64,000 nucleotides of DNA from Nemopilema nomurai (lineage: Eukaryota > Cnidaria > Scyphozoa > Rhizostomeae > Rhizostomatidae), in NCBI GenBank assembly GCA_003864495.1, contig ML133498.1, forward strand, positions 271,418 through 335,417, read 5' to 3'. The notes beneath the pieces were generated by a model, which was not told the DNA's origin, did not search any database, and saw only the letters and a list, made by a program, of their open reading frames with translations. Made by a program: the position numbers and the translations under genes. The stretch's first letter is position 1. Every line of letters starts with the position of its first letter. Positions 1 through 11,687 of this stretch are shown piece by piece.

Positions 1-235
1 AGCCTCGACTTGTTGCTTAAAACCCACTCTCGTTTTCGTTGTAGCCTCGTTTTGTCCTAGCCTCGTTTCCATGCTAGCCTTGTTTTGATGCTAAAAGCCC
101 TAGCCTCGTTTTCGTCCTACCCTCGTTTCCATGCTAGCCTTGTTTTGGTGCTAAAAGCCCTAGCCTCCTTTACGTCCTAGACTCGTTTCCATGCTAGCCT
201 CGTTTTGGTTCTAAAGTCCTAGCCTCGTTTTCCTC
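1..235. repeat. Divergent 60-mer block at the window start
   Basis: Extrapolating from unit L2, the tail motif that opens a long unit should fall near position 14, but it is absent. The block instead carries an 'aacccactctcg' element and an ordinary run of 60-mers with a 'cctcctttacgtcc' variant. Agreement with L2 (offset 11,674) resumes at roughly 190-240. This is either the end of a differently arranged unit or a recombination junction. The true upstream structure lies outside the window. Confidence 0.6.
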
Positions 236-2784
236 CTAGCCTTGTTTCCATGCTAGCCTCGTTTTCGTCCTTGCCTCGTTTTCGTCCTCGCCTCGTTTCC
301 ATGCTAGCCTCGTTTTGGTGCTAGAGCCCAAGCCTCGTTTTCGTCCTACCCTCATTTCCATGCTAAACCCGTTTAGTTACTAAAAGCCCTAGCCTCGTCT
401 TCGTCCTAGCCTTCTTTCTATGCTTCCTAGCGTTGTTTCCATGCAAGCCTCAACTTTGTGCTAGCCTTGTTTTTGTGCTAAAAGCCATAGCCTCGTTTTC
501 GTCCAAGACTTGTTTCCATTTTAGCCTCGTTTTTTTCCTAGCCTCGTTTTGATGCTTAAAGCCCTAGCATCATTTTCGTCCTAACCTCGTTTTCATGCTA
601 GCCTCGTTTTGGTGTTTAAAGCTCTAGCCTCATTTTCGTCCTAACCTCGTTTCCATGCTAGCCTTTTTTTGGTGCTGAACGCCCTAGCCTCGTTTTCGTC
701 CTAGCCTCGTTTTCGTCCTAGCCTCGTTTCCATGCTAGCCTCGTTTTGGTGCTAAAAGAAACAGCCTCATTTTCGTTTTAACCTCGTATTAGTCCTAGCC
801 TCGTTTCCATGCTAGCCTCGACTTGGTGCTTAAAACCCACTCTCGTTTTCGTTGTAGCCTCGTTTTGTCCTAGCCTCGTTTCCATGCTAGCCTCGTTTTG
901 ATGCTTAATGCCCTAGCCTCATTTTCCTTCTAATCTCGTTTTCATGCAAGCCTTGTTTTGGTGCTTAAAGCTCCAGCCTCATTTTCGTCCTAACCTCGTT
1001 TCCATGCTAGCCTTGTTTTGGTGCTGAACGCCCTAGCCTCGTTTTCGTCCTAGACTCGTTTCCATGCTAGTCTCGTTTTGGTGCTAGCCTTGTTTTGATG
1101 CCTAAAACCCTAGCCTCATTTTCGTCCTAACCTCGTTTTCATGCTAGCCTCGTTTTGATGCTTACTCCCTAGCCTCATTTTTGTACTAACCTCTTTTTCA
1201 TGCTAACCTCGTTTTGGTGCTGAACGCCCTAGCCTCGTTTTTGTCCTAGCCTCGTTTCCATGCTAGCCTCGTTTTGGTTCTAAAGCCCTAGCCTAGTTTT
1301 CCTCCTAGCCTTGTTTCCATGCCAGCCTCGTTTTCGTCCTTGCCTCGTTTTCGTCCTATCCTCGTTTCCATGCTAGCCTCGTATTGGTGCTAGAGCCCTA
1401 GCCTCGTTTTCGTTCTAGCCTCATTTCCATGCTAGTCTCGTTTAGTTACTAAAAGCCCTAGCCTCGTCTTCGTCCTAGCCTTGTTAACATGCTTCCTAGC
1501 GTTGTTTCCATGCAAGCCTCAACTTTGTGCTAGCCTTGTTTTTGTGCTAAAAGCCATAGCCTCGTTTTCGTCCAAGACTTGTTTCCATTTTAGCCTCGTT
1601 TTGTTCCTAGCCTCGTTTTCATGCTTAAAGCCCTAGCATCATTTTCGTCCTAACCTCGTTTTCATGCTAGCCTCGTTTTGGTGCTGAACCCCTAGCCTCG
1701 TTTTCGTTCTAAAGCCCTAGCCTCAATTTCGTTCTAACCTCGTTTTCATGCTAGCCTTGTTTTGGTGCTAAAAGAAACAGCCTCATTTTCGTTTTAACCT
1801 CGTATTAGTCCTAGCCTCGTTTCCAAACTAGCCTCGATTTGGTGCTTAAAACCCACTCTCGTTTTCGTTATAGCCTCGTTTTGTCCTAGCCTCGTTTCCA
1901 TGCCAGCCTCGTTTTGGTTTTAAACCCCTAGCCTCGTTTCCCTCTTAGCCTTGTTTTCTTGCTGGCCTTGTTTTGATGCTTAAAGCCCTAGCCTCATTTT
2001 TGTCCTAACCTCGTTTTCATGCTAGCCTCGTTTTGGTGCTGAACGCCCTAGCCTCGTTTTCGTCCTAGCCTCGTTTCCATGCTAGCCTCGTTTTGGTTCT
2101 AAAGCCCTAGCCTCGTATTCCTCCTAGCCTTGTTTCCATGCTAGCCTCGTTTTTGTCCTTGCCTCTTTTTTGTCCTAGCCTCGTTTCCATGCTAGCCTCG
2201 ATATGGTGCTAAAAGAAACAGCCTCCTTTTCGTTTTAACCTCGTATTTGTCCTAGCCTCGTTTCCATGCTAGCCTCGACTTGGTGCTTAAAACCCACTCT
2301 CGTTTTCGTTGTAGCCTCGTTTTGTCCTAGCCTCGTTTCCATGCTAGCCTTGTTTTGATGCTTAAAGCTCTAGCCTCATTATCGTCCTAACCTCGTTTCC
2401 ATGCTAGCCTTGTTTTGGTGCTGAACGCCCTAGCCTCGTTTTCGTCCTAGACTCGTTTCCATGCTAGCCTCGTTTTGGTGCCAGCCTCGTTTTGATGCTT
2501 AAAACCCTAGCCTCATTTTCGTCCTAACCTCGTTTTCATGCTAGCTTTCTTTTGGTGCTGAAAGCTCTAGCCTCGTTTATGTCCTATACTCGTTTCCATG
2601 CTAGCCTCGTTTTGATGCTTAGTCCCTAGCCTCAATTTTTGTCCTAACCTCGTTTTCATGCTATCCTCGTTTTGATGCAAAAAGCCCTAGCCTTGTTTTC
2701 GTTTAAGCTTCGTTTTCGTCCTAGTCTCGTTTCCATGCTAGCCTCGATTTGGTGCTTAAAGCCCTAACCTTTTTTTCGTTTTTG

Positions 2785-2800
2785 CTCCGTTTCGGCATAG
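2785..2800 (+). repeat. Unit-specific landmark block ctccgtttcggcatag
   Basis: This variant breaks the usual monomer pattern and contains CCG-N3-CGG. It follows a T-rich 'cctttttttcgtttttg' or a related piece. L units carry three copies (L1: 2785, 5818, 6167) and S units one (S1: 9682), so it is a useful marker of unit type. It recurs as late as about 62620 and 63685. I see no reason to call it a binding site. The evidence is positional conservation only. Confidence 0.8.
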
Positions 2801-3179
2801 TCTCATTTCCATGCTAGCCTCAATTTGTTGCTAAAAGCCCTAGGCTCAATTTCTATTTAGCCTCGATTTCCTCCTTGCCTCGTTTCCATGCTAGTCTCGT
2901 TTAGTTGCTAAAAGCCCTAGCCTCATTTTAGTCCTAGCCTTGTTTCCATGCTAGCCTCGTTTTGGTGCTAGCCTCGTTTTGATGCTTAAAGCCCTAGCCT
3001 CATTTTTGGTCTAACCTCGTTTCGATGCTAGCCTCGTTTTGGTGCTAGAGCACTAGCCTCGTTTTCGTCCTAGCTTCGTTTAAATTCTATCCTCGTTTTG
3101 GTGCAAAAAGCCCTAGCCTTGTTTTCGTTTAAGCCTCTATTTCGTCCTAGTCTCGTTTCCATGCTAGCCTCGATTTGGT

Positions 3180-3230
3180 GCTTGAAGCTCTAACCTTTTT
3201 TTCGTTTTTTCCCCGTTTCGTCCTTGCCTC
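3180..3230 (+). repeat. Diverged internal copy of the tail motif in L1
   Basis: gcttgaagctctaacc, followed by the T-rich run and 'ttccccgtttcgtcc', closely resembles the tail motif that ends each unit (gcttggagctctaacc at 6655). The preceding 130 bp ('agcttcgtttaaattctatcc', split over two monomers, then 'caaaaagccctagcc') matches as well. It recurs in L2 (14851), L3 (about 26625) and L4 (about 36866). It divides L into two parts of about 3.2 and 3.5 kb. Confidence 0.8.
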
Positions 3231-5817
3231 GTTACCATGCTAGTCTCGTTTAGTTGCTAAAAGCCCTAGCCTCATTTTAGTCCTAGCCTCGTTTCCATGC
3301 CAGCCTCGTTTTGGTGCTAGCCTCGTTTTGATGCTTAAAGCACTAGCATCATTTTTGTCCTAACCTCGTTTTCATGCTAACCTTGTTTTGGTGCTGAAAG
3401 CTCTAGTCTCGTTTATGTCCTATACTCGTTTCCATGCTAGCCTCGTTTTTGTGTTGAACGCCCTAGCCTCGTTTTCGTCCTAGCCTCGTTCCAATGCAAG
3501 CCTCGTTTTGGTTCTAAAGTTCTAGCATCGTTTTTCTCCTAGCCTCATTTTGGTGCTAGAGCCCTAGCCTTGTTTCCATGCTAGCCTCGTTTTCATGCTA
3601 GCCTCGTTTTGATGCTTAAAGCCCTAGCTTAATTTTTGTCCTAACCTCGTTTTCATGCTAGCCTTGTTTTGATGCTTAATCCCTAGCCTCATTTTTGTCC
3701 TAACCTCGTTCCGATGCAAGCCTCGTTTTGGTTCTAAAGTTCTAACCTCGTTTTCCTCCTAGCCTTGTTTCATGGCTAGCCTCGTTTTCGTCCTTGTCTC
3801 CTTTTCATCCTAGCCTTGTTTCCATGCTAGCCTTGTTTTCGTTCTTGCCTCGTTTTCGTCCTAGCCTCGTTTTCATGCTAGCCTCGTTTGGGTGCTAGAG
3901 CCCTAGCCTCGTTTTCGTCCCAGCTTTGTTTCAATTCTATTTTCGTTTTGGTGCTAATAGACACAGCCTCGTTTTCGTTTCAACCTCGTATTTGTCATAG
4001 TCTCGTTTCCATGCTAGCCTCAATTTGTTGCTAAAAGCCCTAGCCTCAATTTCGTTTTAGCCTCGATTTCGTCCTTGCCTCGTTTCCATGCTAGTTTCGT
4101 TTAGTTGCTAAAAGCTCTAGCATACTTTTCGTCCTAACCTCGTTTTCATGCTAGCCTTGTTTTGATGCTTAATCCCTAGCCTCATTTCTTGCCCTAACCT
4201 TGTTTTTATGCTAACCTCGTTTTGGTGCTGAAAGCCCTAGCCTCGTTTTCGTCTTGCCTCATTTCCATGCTAGTCTCGTTTAGTTACTAAAAGCCCTAGC
4301 CTCGTCTTCGTCCTAGCCTTGTTCATGCTTCCTAGCGTTGTTTTCATTCAAGCCTCAACTTTGTGTTAGCCTTGTTTTTGTGCTAAAAGCCATAGCCTCG
4401 TTTTCGTCCAAGACTTGTTTTCATTTTAGCCTCGTTTTGTTCCTAGCCTTGTTTTGTTCCTAGCCTTGTTTTTGTGCTAAAAGCCATAGCCTCGTTTTCG
4501 TCCTACCTTCGATTCTATGCAAGCATCATTTTGGTGCTAAAGCCCTAGCCTCGTTTTCTTCCTAGTCTCGTTTCCATGCTAGCAGTGTTTTGGTGCTAAA
4601 AGCCCTAGCCTCGTTTTCGTCCAAGACTCGTTTCCATTTTAGCCTCGTTTTGTTCCTAGCCTCGTTTTGATGCTTAAAGCCCTAGCCTTATTTTTGTCCT
4701 AAACTCGTTTTCATGCTAGCCTTGTTTTGGTGCTGAAAGCTCTAGTCTCGTTTATGTCCTATACTCGTTTCCATGCAAGCCTCGTTTTGGTGTTGAACGT
4801 CCTAGCCTCGTTTTCGTCCTAGCCTCGTTCCAATGCAAGCCTCGTTTTCCTCCTAGCCTCATTTTGGTGCTAGAGCCCTAGCCTTGTTTCCATGCTAGCC
4901 TCGTTTTCATGCTAGCCTCGTTTTGATGCTTAAAGCCCTAGCTTCATTTTGGTCCTAACCTCGTTTTCATGCTAGGTTTGTTTTGATGCTTAATCCCTAG
5001 CCTCATTTTTGTCCTAACGTTGTTTTCATGCTAACCTCGTTTTGGTGCTGAGCGCCCTAGCCTCGTTTTCGTCCTAGCCTCGTTCCCATGCAAGCCTCGT
5101 TTTGGTTCTAAAGTTCTAGCCTCGTTTTCCTCCTAGCCTTGTTTCCATGCTAGCCTCGTTTTCGTCCTTGTCTCCTTTTCATCCTAGCCTTGTTTCCATG
5201 CTAGCCTCGTTTTCGTTCTTGCCTCGTATTTGTCATAGTCTCGTTTCCATGCTAGCCTCAATTTGTTGCTAAAAGCCCTAGCCTCAATTTCGTTTTAGCC
5301 TCGATTTCGTCCTTGCCTCGTTTCCATGCTAGTTTCGTTTAGTTGCTAAAAGCTCTAGCATCATTTTCTTCCTAACCTCGTTTTCATGCTAGCCTCGTTT
5401 TGGTGCTCAACCTCTAGCCTCGTTTTCGTTCTAGCCTCGTTTCCATGCAAGCCTCGTTTTGGTTCTAAAGCCCTAGCCTCATTTTCGTTCTAACCTCGTT
5501 TCCATGCTAGCCTTGTTTTGATGCTTAATCCCTAGCCTCATTTTTGTCCTAACCTCGTTTTCATGCTAACTTCAATTTGGTGCTGAGCGCCCTAGCCTCG
5601 TTTTCGTCCTAGCCTCGTTCCCATGCAAGCCTCGTTTCGGTTCTAAAAGTTCTAGCCTCGTTTTCCTCCTAGCCTTGTTTCCATGCAAGCCTCGTTTTCG
5701 TCCTAGTCTCCTTTTCATCCTAGCCTTGTTTTCGTTTAAGCCTCGTTTTCGTCCTTGTTTCGTTTCCATGCTAGCTTCGATTTGGTTCTTAAAGCCCTAA
5801 CGTTTTTTTCGTTTTTG

Positions 5818-6440
5818 CTCCGTTTCGGCATAGTCTCGTTTCCATGCTAGCCTCAATTTGTTGCTAAAAGCCCTAGCCTCAATTTCTATTTAGCCTCGAT
5901 TTCATCCTTGCCTCGTTTCCATGCTAGTCTCGTTTAGTTGCTAAAAGCCCTAGCCTCATTTTTGTCCTAGCCTCGTTTCCATGCTAGCCTCGTTTTGGTG
6001 CTAGCCTCGTTTTGATGCTTAAAGCCCTAGCCTCATTTTTGTTCTAACCTCGTTTCCATGCTAGCCTCGTTTTGGTGCTAGAGCTCTAGCCTCGTTTTCG
6101 TCCTAGCTTCGTTTCAAGTCTATCTTCGTTTTTGTGCTAAAAGACACAGCCTCGTTTTCGTTTCTGCTCCGTTTCGGCATAGTCTCGTTTCCATGCTAGC
6201 CTCAATTTGTTGCTAAAAGCCCTAGCCTCAATTTCTATTTAGCCTCGATTTCGTCCTTGCCTCGTTTCCATGCTAGTCTCGCTTAGTTGCTAAAAGCCCT
6301 AGCCTCATTTTTTTCCTAGCCTCGTTTCGATGCTAGCCTCGTTTTGGTGCTAGCCTCGTTTTGATGCTTAAAGCCCTAGCCTCATTTTTGGTCTAACCTC
6401 GTTTCGATGCTAGCCTCGTTTTGGTGCTAGAGCCCTAGCC
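5818..6440. repeat. Internal ~349-bp tandem duplication in L1
   Basis: The blocks starting at 5818 and 6167 share the same order of variants: ctccgtttcggcatag, then 'tagtctcgtttccatgc', 'tcaatttgttgctaaaag', 'tcaatttctatttagcc' and 'tgctagtctcg'. They differ at scattered bases, for example tcgtttagttgc against tcgcttagttgc. The spacing of 349 bp also holds in L2 (17491 and 17840), so the duplication predates spread of the long unit. Similarity fades near 6400-6440. The right boundary is approximate. Confidence 0.8.
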
Positions 6441-8584
6441 TCGTTTTCATCCTAGCCTTATTTCCATGCTAGCCTCGTTTTCGTTCTAGCCTCGTTTCCA
6501 TGCTAGCCTTGTTTTGGTGCTAGAGCACTAGCCTCATTTTCGTCCAAGCTTCGTTTAAATTCTATCCTCGTTTTGGTGCAAAAAGCCCTAGCCTTGTTTT
6601 CGTTTAAGCCTCGTTTTCGTCCTAGTCTCGTTTCCATGCTAGCCTCGATTTGGTGCTTGGAGCTCTAACCTTTTTTTCGTTTTTTCCCCGTTTCGTCCTA
6701 ACCTCGTTTTCATGCTAGCCTCGTTTTGATGCTTAATCCCTAGCCTCATTTTTGTACTAACCTCTTTTTCATGTTAACCTCGTTTTGGTGCTGAACGCCC
6801 TAGCCTCGTTTTTCTCCTAGCCTCGTTTCCATGCTAGCCTCGTTTTGGTTCTAAAGCCCTAGCCTAGTTTTTCTCCTAGCCTTGTTTCCATGCTAGCCTC
6901 GTTTTCGTCCTTGCCTCGTTTTCGTCCTCGCCTCGTTTCCATGCTAGCCTCGTTTTGGTGCTAGAGCCCAAGCCTCGTTTTCGACCTAGCCTCATTTCCA
7001 TGCTAAACTCGTTTAGTTACTAAAAGCCCTAGCCTCGTCTTCGTCCTAGCCTTCTTTCTATGCTTCCTAGCGTTGTTTCCATGCAAGCCTCAACTTTGTG
7101 CTAGCCTTGTTTTTGTGCTAAAAGCCAGAGCCTTGTTTTCGTCCAAGACTTGTTTCCATTTTAGCCTCGTTTTTTTCCTAGCCTCGTTTTGATGCTTAAA
7201 GCCCTAGCATCATTTTCGTCCTAACCTCGTTTTCATGCTAGCCTCGTTTTGGTGTTTAAAGCTCTAGCCTCATTTTCGTCCTAACCTCGTTTCCATGCTA
7301 GCCTTTTTTTGGTGCTGAACGCCCTAGCCTCGTTTTCGTCCTAGCCTCGTTTCCATGCTAGCCTCGTTTTGGTTCTAAAGCCCTAGCCTCGTTTTCCTCC
7401 TAGCCTTGTTTCCATGCTAGCCTCGTTTTCGTCCTTGCCTCGTTTTCGTCCTAGCCTCGTTTCCATGCTAGCCTCGTTTTGGTGCTAAAAGAAACAGCCT
7501 CATTTTCGTTTTAACCTCGTATTAGTCCTAGCCTCGTTTCCATGCTAGCCTCGACTTGGTGCTTAAAACCCACTCTCGTTTTCGTTGTAGCCTCGTTTTG
7601 TCCTAGCCTCGTTTCCATGCTAGCCTCGTTTTGATGCTTAATGCCCTAGCCTCATTTTCCTTCTAATCTCGTTTTCATGCAAGCCTTGTTTTGGTGCTTA
7701 AAGCTCCAGCCTCATTTTCGTCCTAACCTCGTTTCCATGCTAGCCTTGTTTTGGTGCTGAACGCCCTAGCCTCGTTTTCGTCCTAGACTCGTTTCCATGC
7801 TAGCCTCGTTTTGGTGCTAGCCTTGTTTTGATGCTTAATCCCTAGCCTCATTTTTGTACTAACCTCTTTTTCATGCTAACCTCGTTTTGGTGCTGAACGC
7901 CCTAGCCTCGTTTTTGTCCTAGCCTCGTTTCCATGCTAGCCTCGTTTTGGTTCTAAAGCCCTAGCCTAGTTTTCCTCCTAGCCTTGTTTCCATGCCAGCC
8001 TCGTTTTCGTCCTTGCCTCGTTTTCGTCCTATCCTCGTTTCCATGCTAGCCTCGTATTGGTGCTAGAGCCCTAGCCTCGTTTTCGTTCTAGCCTCATTTC
8101 CATGCTAGTCTCGTTTAGTTACTAAAAGCCCTAGCCTCGTCTTCGTCCTAGCCTTGTTAACATGCTTCCTAGCGTTGTTTCCATGCAAGCCTCAACTTTG
8201 TGCTAGCCTTGTTTTTGTGCTAAAAGCCATAGCCTCGTTTTCGTCCAAGACTTGTTTCCATTTTAGCCTCGTTTTGTTCCTAGCCTCGTTTTCATGCTTA
8301 AAGCCCTAGCATCATTTTCGTCCTAACCTCGTTTTCATGCTAGCCTCGTTTTGGTGCTGAACCCCTAGCCTCGTTTTCGTTCTAAAGCCCTAGCCTCAAT
8401 TTCGTTCTAACCTCGTTTTCATGCTAGCCTTGTTTTGGTGCTTAAAGCTCTAGCCTCATTTTCGTCCTAACTTCATTTCCATGCTAGCCTTGTTTTGGTG
8501 CTGAACGCCCTAGCCTCGTTTTTGTCCTAGCCTCGTTTCTATGCTAGCCTCGTTTTGGTTCTAAAGCCCTAGCCTCGTTTTCCT

Positions 8585-8830
8585 CCTAGCCTTTTTCCAT
8601 GCTAGCCTCGTTTCCGTCCTGCCTCGTTTTCGTCCTAGCCTCGTTACCATGCTAGCCTCGTTTGGTGCTAAAAGAAACAGCCTCATTTTCGTTTTAACCT
8701 CGTTTAGTCCTAGCCTCGTTTCCAAACTAGCCTCGATTTGGTGCTTAAAACCCACTCTCGTTTTCGTTATAGCCTCGTTTTGTCCTAGCCTCGTTTCCAT
8801 GCCAGCCTCGTTTTGGTTTAAACCCCTAGC
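8585..8830. other. Cluster of one-base deletions in S1 (suspected consensus errors)
   Basis: Relative to the otherwise matching S2 copy (about 20262-20510), five one-base losses fall within some 240 bp: 'cctttttcc' for 'ccttgtttcc', 'cgtcctgcc' for 'cgtccttgcc', 'cgtttggtgc' for 'cgttttggtgc', 'cgtttagtcc' for 'cgtattagtcc', and 'ggtttaaac' for 'ggttttaaac'. Substitutions are nearly absent. Pure short deletions, mostly in runs of one base, are typical of unpolished long-read consensus. The 79-codon minus-strand frame at 8561-8800 and the 65-codon plus-strand frame at 8649-8846 exist only here. Confidence 0.7.
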
Positions 8831-8922
8831 CTCGTTTCCCTCTTAGCCTTGTTTTCTTGCTGGCTTTGTTTTGATGCTTAAAGCCCTAGCCTCATTTTTG
8901 TCCTAACCTCGTTTTCATGCTA

Positions 8923-8982
8923 GCCTCGTTTTGGTGCTGAACGCCCTAGCCTCGTTTTCGTCCTAGCCTCGTTTCCATGCTA
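8923..8982 (+). repeat. Representative 60-bp composite unit (26+17+17 bp)
   Basis: This clean example shows the second level of organisation. Positions 8923-8948 hold the 26-bp form, a 17-mer-like part gcctcgttttggtgct with a tail gaacgcccta. Positions 8949-8965 hold gcctcgttttcgtccta, and 8966-8982 hold gcctcgtttccatgcta. The same order of three forms recurs through the window, with tails varying between gaacgcccta, aaaagcccta, taaagcccta and aaagcccta. The tail variants change the composite length by a base or so, which breaks any long reading frame. Each monomer junction reads CTAG, and the junction after the 'catgcta' form reads GCTAGC. Confidence 0.93.
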
Positions 8983-11687
8983 GCCTCGTTTTGGTTCTAA
9001 AGCCCTAGCCTCGTATTCCTCCTAGCCTTGTTTCCATGCTAGCCTCGTTTTTGTCCTTGCCTCTTTTTTGTCCTAGCCTCGTTTCCATGCTAGCCTCGAT
9101 ATGGTGCTAAAAGAAACAGCCTCCTTTTCGTTTTAACCTCGTATTTGTCCTAGCCTCGTTTCCATGCTAGCCTCGACTTGGTGCTTAAAACCCACTCTCG
9201 TTTTCGTTGTAGCCTCGTTTTGTCCTAGCCTCGTTTCCATGCTAGCCTTGTTTTGATGCTTAAAGCTCTAGCCTCATTATCGTCCTAACCTCGTTTCCAT
9301 GCTAGCCTTGTTTTGGTGCTGAACGCCCTAGCCTCGTTTTCGTCCTAGACTCGTTTCCATGCTAGCCTCGTTTTGGTGCCAGCCTCGTTTTGATGCTTAA
9401 AACCCTAGCCTCATTTTCGTCCTAACCTCGTTTTCATGCTAGCTTTGTTTTGGTGCTGAAAGCTCTAGCCTCGTTTTTGTCCTATACTCGTTTCCATGCT
9501 AGCCTCGTTTTGATGCTTAGTCCCTAGCCTCAATTTTTGTCCTAACCTCGTTTTCATGCTATCCTCGTTTTGATGCAAAAAGCCCTAGCCTTGTTTTCGT
9601 TTAAGCTTCGTTTTCGTCCTAGTCTCTTTCCATGCTAGCCTCGATTTGGTGCTTAAAGCCCTAACCTTTTTTTCGTTTTTGCTCCGTTTCGGCATAGTCT
9701 CATTTCCATGCTAGCCTCAATTTGTTGCTAAAAGCCCTAGGCTCAATTTCTATTTAGCCTCGATTTCGTCCTTGCCTCGTTTCCATGCTAGTCTCGTTTA
9801 GTTGCTAAAAGCCCTAGCCTCATTTTAGTCCTAGCCTTGTTTCCATGCTAGCCTCGTTTTGGTGCTAACCTCGTTTTGATGCTTAAAACCCTAGCCTTAT
9901 TTTCGTCCTAACCTCATTTTCATGTTAGCCTTGTTGTGGTGCTAAAAGCTCTAGTCTCGTTTATGTCCTATACTCGTTTCCATGCTAGCCTTGTTTTGGT
10001 GTTGAACGCCCTAGACTCATTTTCGTCCTAACCTCGTTCCCATGCAAGCCTTGATTTGGTTCTCAAGTTCTAGCCTCGTTTTCCTCCTAGCCTCATTTTG
10101 GTGCTAGAGCCCTAGCCTTATTTCCATGCTAGCCTCGTTTTCATGCTAGCCTCGTTTTGATGCTTAAAGCCCTAGCCTCATTTTTGTCCTAACCTCGTTT
10201 TCATGCTAGCCTTGTTTTGATGCTTAGTCCCTAGCCTCATTTTTTGTCCTAACCTCGTTTTCATGCTAACCTCGTTTTCGTCCTTGCCTCATTTCCATGC
10301 TTGTCTCGTTTAGTTACTAAAAGCCCTAGCCTCATCTTCGTCCTATTCTTGTTAACATGCTTCCTAGCGTTGTTTCCATGCAAGCCTCAACTTTGTGCTA
10401 GCCTTGTTATTGTGCTAAAAGCCATAGCCTCGTTTTCGTCCAAGACTTGTTTCCATTTTAGCCTCGTTTTGTTCCTAGCCTCGTTTTGATGCTTAAAGCC
10501 CTAGCATCATTTTCGTCCTAACCTCGTTTTCATGCTAGCCTCGTTTTGGTGCTGAACCCCTAGCCTCGTTTTCGTTCTAAAGCCCTAGCCTCAATTTCGT
10601 TCTAACCTCGTTTTCATGCTAGCCTTGTTTTGGTGCTTAAAGCTCTAGCCTCATTTTCGTCCTAACTTCATTTCCATGCTAGCCTTGTTTTGGTGCTGAA
10701 CGCCCTAGCCTCGTTTTTGTCCTAGCCTCGTTTCCATGCTAGCCTCGTTTTGGTTCTAAAGCCCTAGCCTCGTTTTCCTCCTACCCTTGTTTCCATGCTA
10801 GCCTCGTTTCCGTCCTTGCCTCGTTTTCGTCCTAGCCTCGTTACCATGCTAGCCTCGTTTTGGTGCTAAAAGAAACAGCCTCATTTTCGTTTTAACCTCG
10901 TATTAGTCCTAGCCTCGTTTCCAAACTAGCCTCGACTTGGTGCTTAAAACCCACTCTCGTTTTCGTTATAGCCTCGTTTTGTCCTAGCCTCGTTTCCATG
11001 CCAGCCTCGTTTTGGTTTTAAACCCCTAGCCTCGTTTCCCTCTTAGCCTTGTTTTCTTGCTAGCCTTGTTTTGATGCTTAAAGCCCTAGCCTCATTTTTG
11101 TCCTAACCTCGTTTTCATGCTAGCCTCGTTTTGGTGCTGAACGCCCTAGCCTCATTTTCGTCCTAGCCTCGTTTCCATGCTAGCCTCGTTTTGGTTCTAA
11201 AGCCCTAGCCTCGTATTCCTTCTAGCCTTGTTTCCATGCTAGCCTCGTTTTTGTCCTTGCCTCTTTTTCGTCCTAGCCTCGTTTCCATGCTAGCCTCGAT
11301 TTGGTGCTAAAAGAAACAGCCTCCTTTTCGTTTTAACCTCGTATTTGTCCTAGCCTCGTTTCCATGCTAGCCTCGTTTTGGTGCTAGCCTCGTTTTGATG
11401 CTTAAAGCCCTAGCCTCATTTTTGGTCTAACCTCGTTTCGATGCTAGCCTCGTTTTGGTGCTAGAGCCCTAGCCTCGTTTTCATCCTAGCCTTATTTCCA
11501 TGCTAGCCTCGTTTTCGTTCTAGCCTCGTTTCCATGCTAGCCTTGTTTGGTGCTAGAGCACTAGCCTCATTTTCGTCCAAGCTTCGTTTAAATTCTATCC
11601 TCGTTTTGGTGCAAAAAGCCCTAGCCTTGTTTTCATTTAAGCCTTGTTTTCGTCCTAGTCTCGTTTCCATGCTAGCCTCGATTTGGT

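Larger units (their letters stand above)
236..6654. repeat. Long HOR unit L1
   Basis: This stretch matches L2 (11688-18328) at an offset of 11,674 bp with long runs of base-for-base identity. It contains the L-specific features: three copies of the ctccgtttcggcatag block (2785, 5818, 6167), a diverged internal tail motif gcttgaagctctaacc at 3180, and an internal 349-bp tandem duplication. Like L2 it lacks a block of about 93 bp that L3 and L4 carry near this unit's 700-720 region, and it lacks the 221-bp block found in L3 and L4. It has no coding potential beyond chance frames. Confidence 0.88.
6655..11687. repeat. Short HOR unit S1 (5,033 bp)
   Basis: The unit runs from one gcttggagctctaacc tail motif to the next. 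Its first 3 kb is homologous to the head of the long units (S1 from 6897 matches L1 from 241). After about 9864 it follows a shorter path. It contains one ctccgtttcggcatag block (9682) and an extra block of about 230 bp near 8437-8664 that L units lack. It lacks the 60-bp insertion that L units carry. It shares the rare variant 'agccagagccttg' (about 7120) with S2 only, which ties S1 and S2 to a recent joint duplication. Confidence 0.88.

Noticed and set aside
2490..2520. Plant-type telomere-like motif (aaaccctag) in 'taaaaccctagcc'
   Set aside because: It is a variant of the 9-bp tail of the 26-bp form (aaagcccta), occurs singly and is never in tandem. It is not a telomeric tract.
5572..5769. 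A 65-codon minus-strand frame rich in Arg and Lys, repeated at 17245-17442, 29232-29429 and 39479-39676
   Set aside because: It is a translation of the 60-mer (20-residue periodicity). It recurs only because it lies at one fixed place in each L unit. There is no codon-level signature, no flanking gene signals, and the consensus repeat is closed in all six frames.
6655..6710. Possible CENP-B box near 'ttccccgtttcgtcc'
   Set aside because: The required spacing of TTCG, A and CGGG is not met on either strand. Only short fragments match.
8561..8800. A 79-codon minus-strand frame, and a 65-codon plus-strand frame at 8649-8846
   Set aside because: Both are absent from the matching S2 copy and depend on a cluster of one-base deletions that look like consensus errors.
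10301..10489. A 62-codon hydrophobic plus-strand frame, repeated at 21977, 32212, 54593, 56580 and 57461
   Set aside because: The first codon is TTG, not ATG. The hydrophobic composition follows from the T-rich strand, and the copies are the same HOR position duplicated. It does not support a membrane peptide gene.
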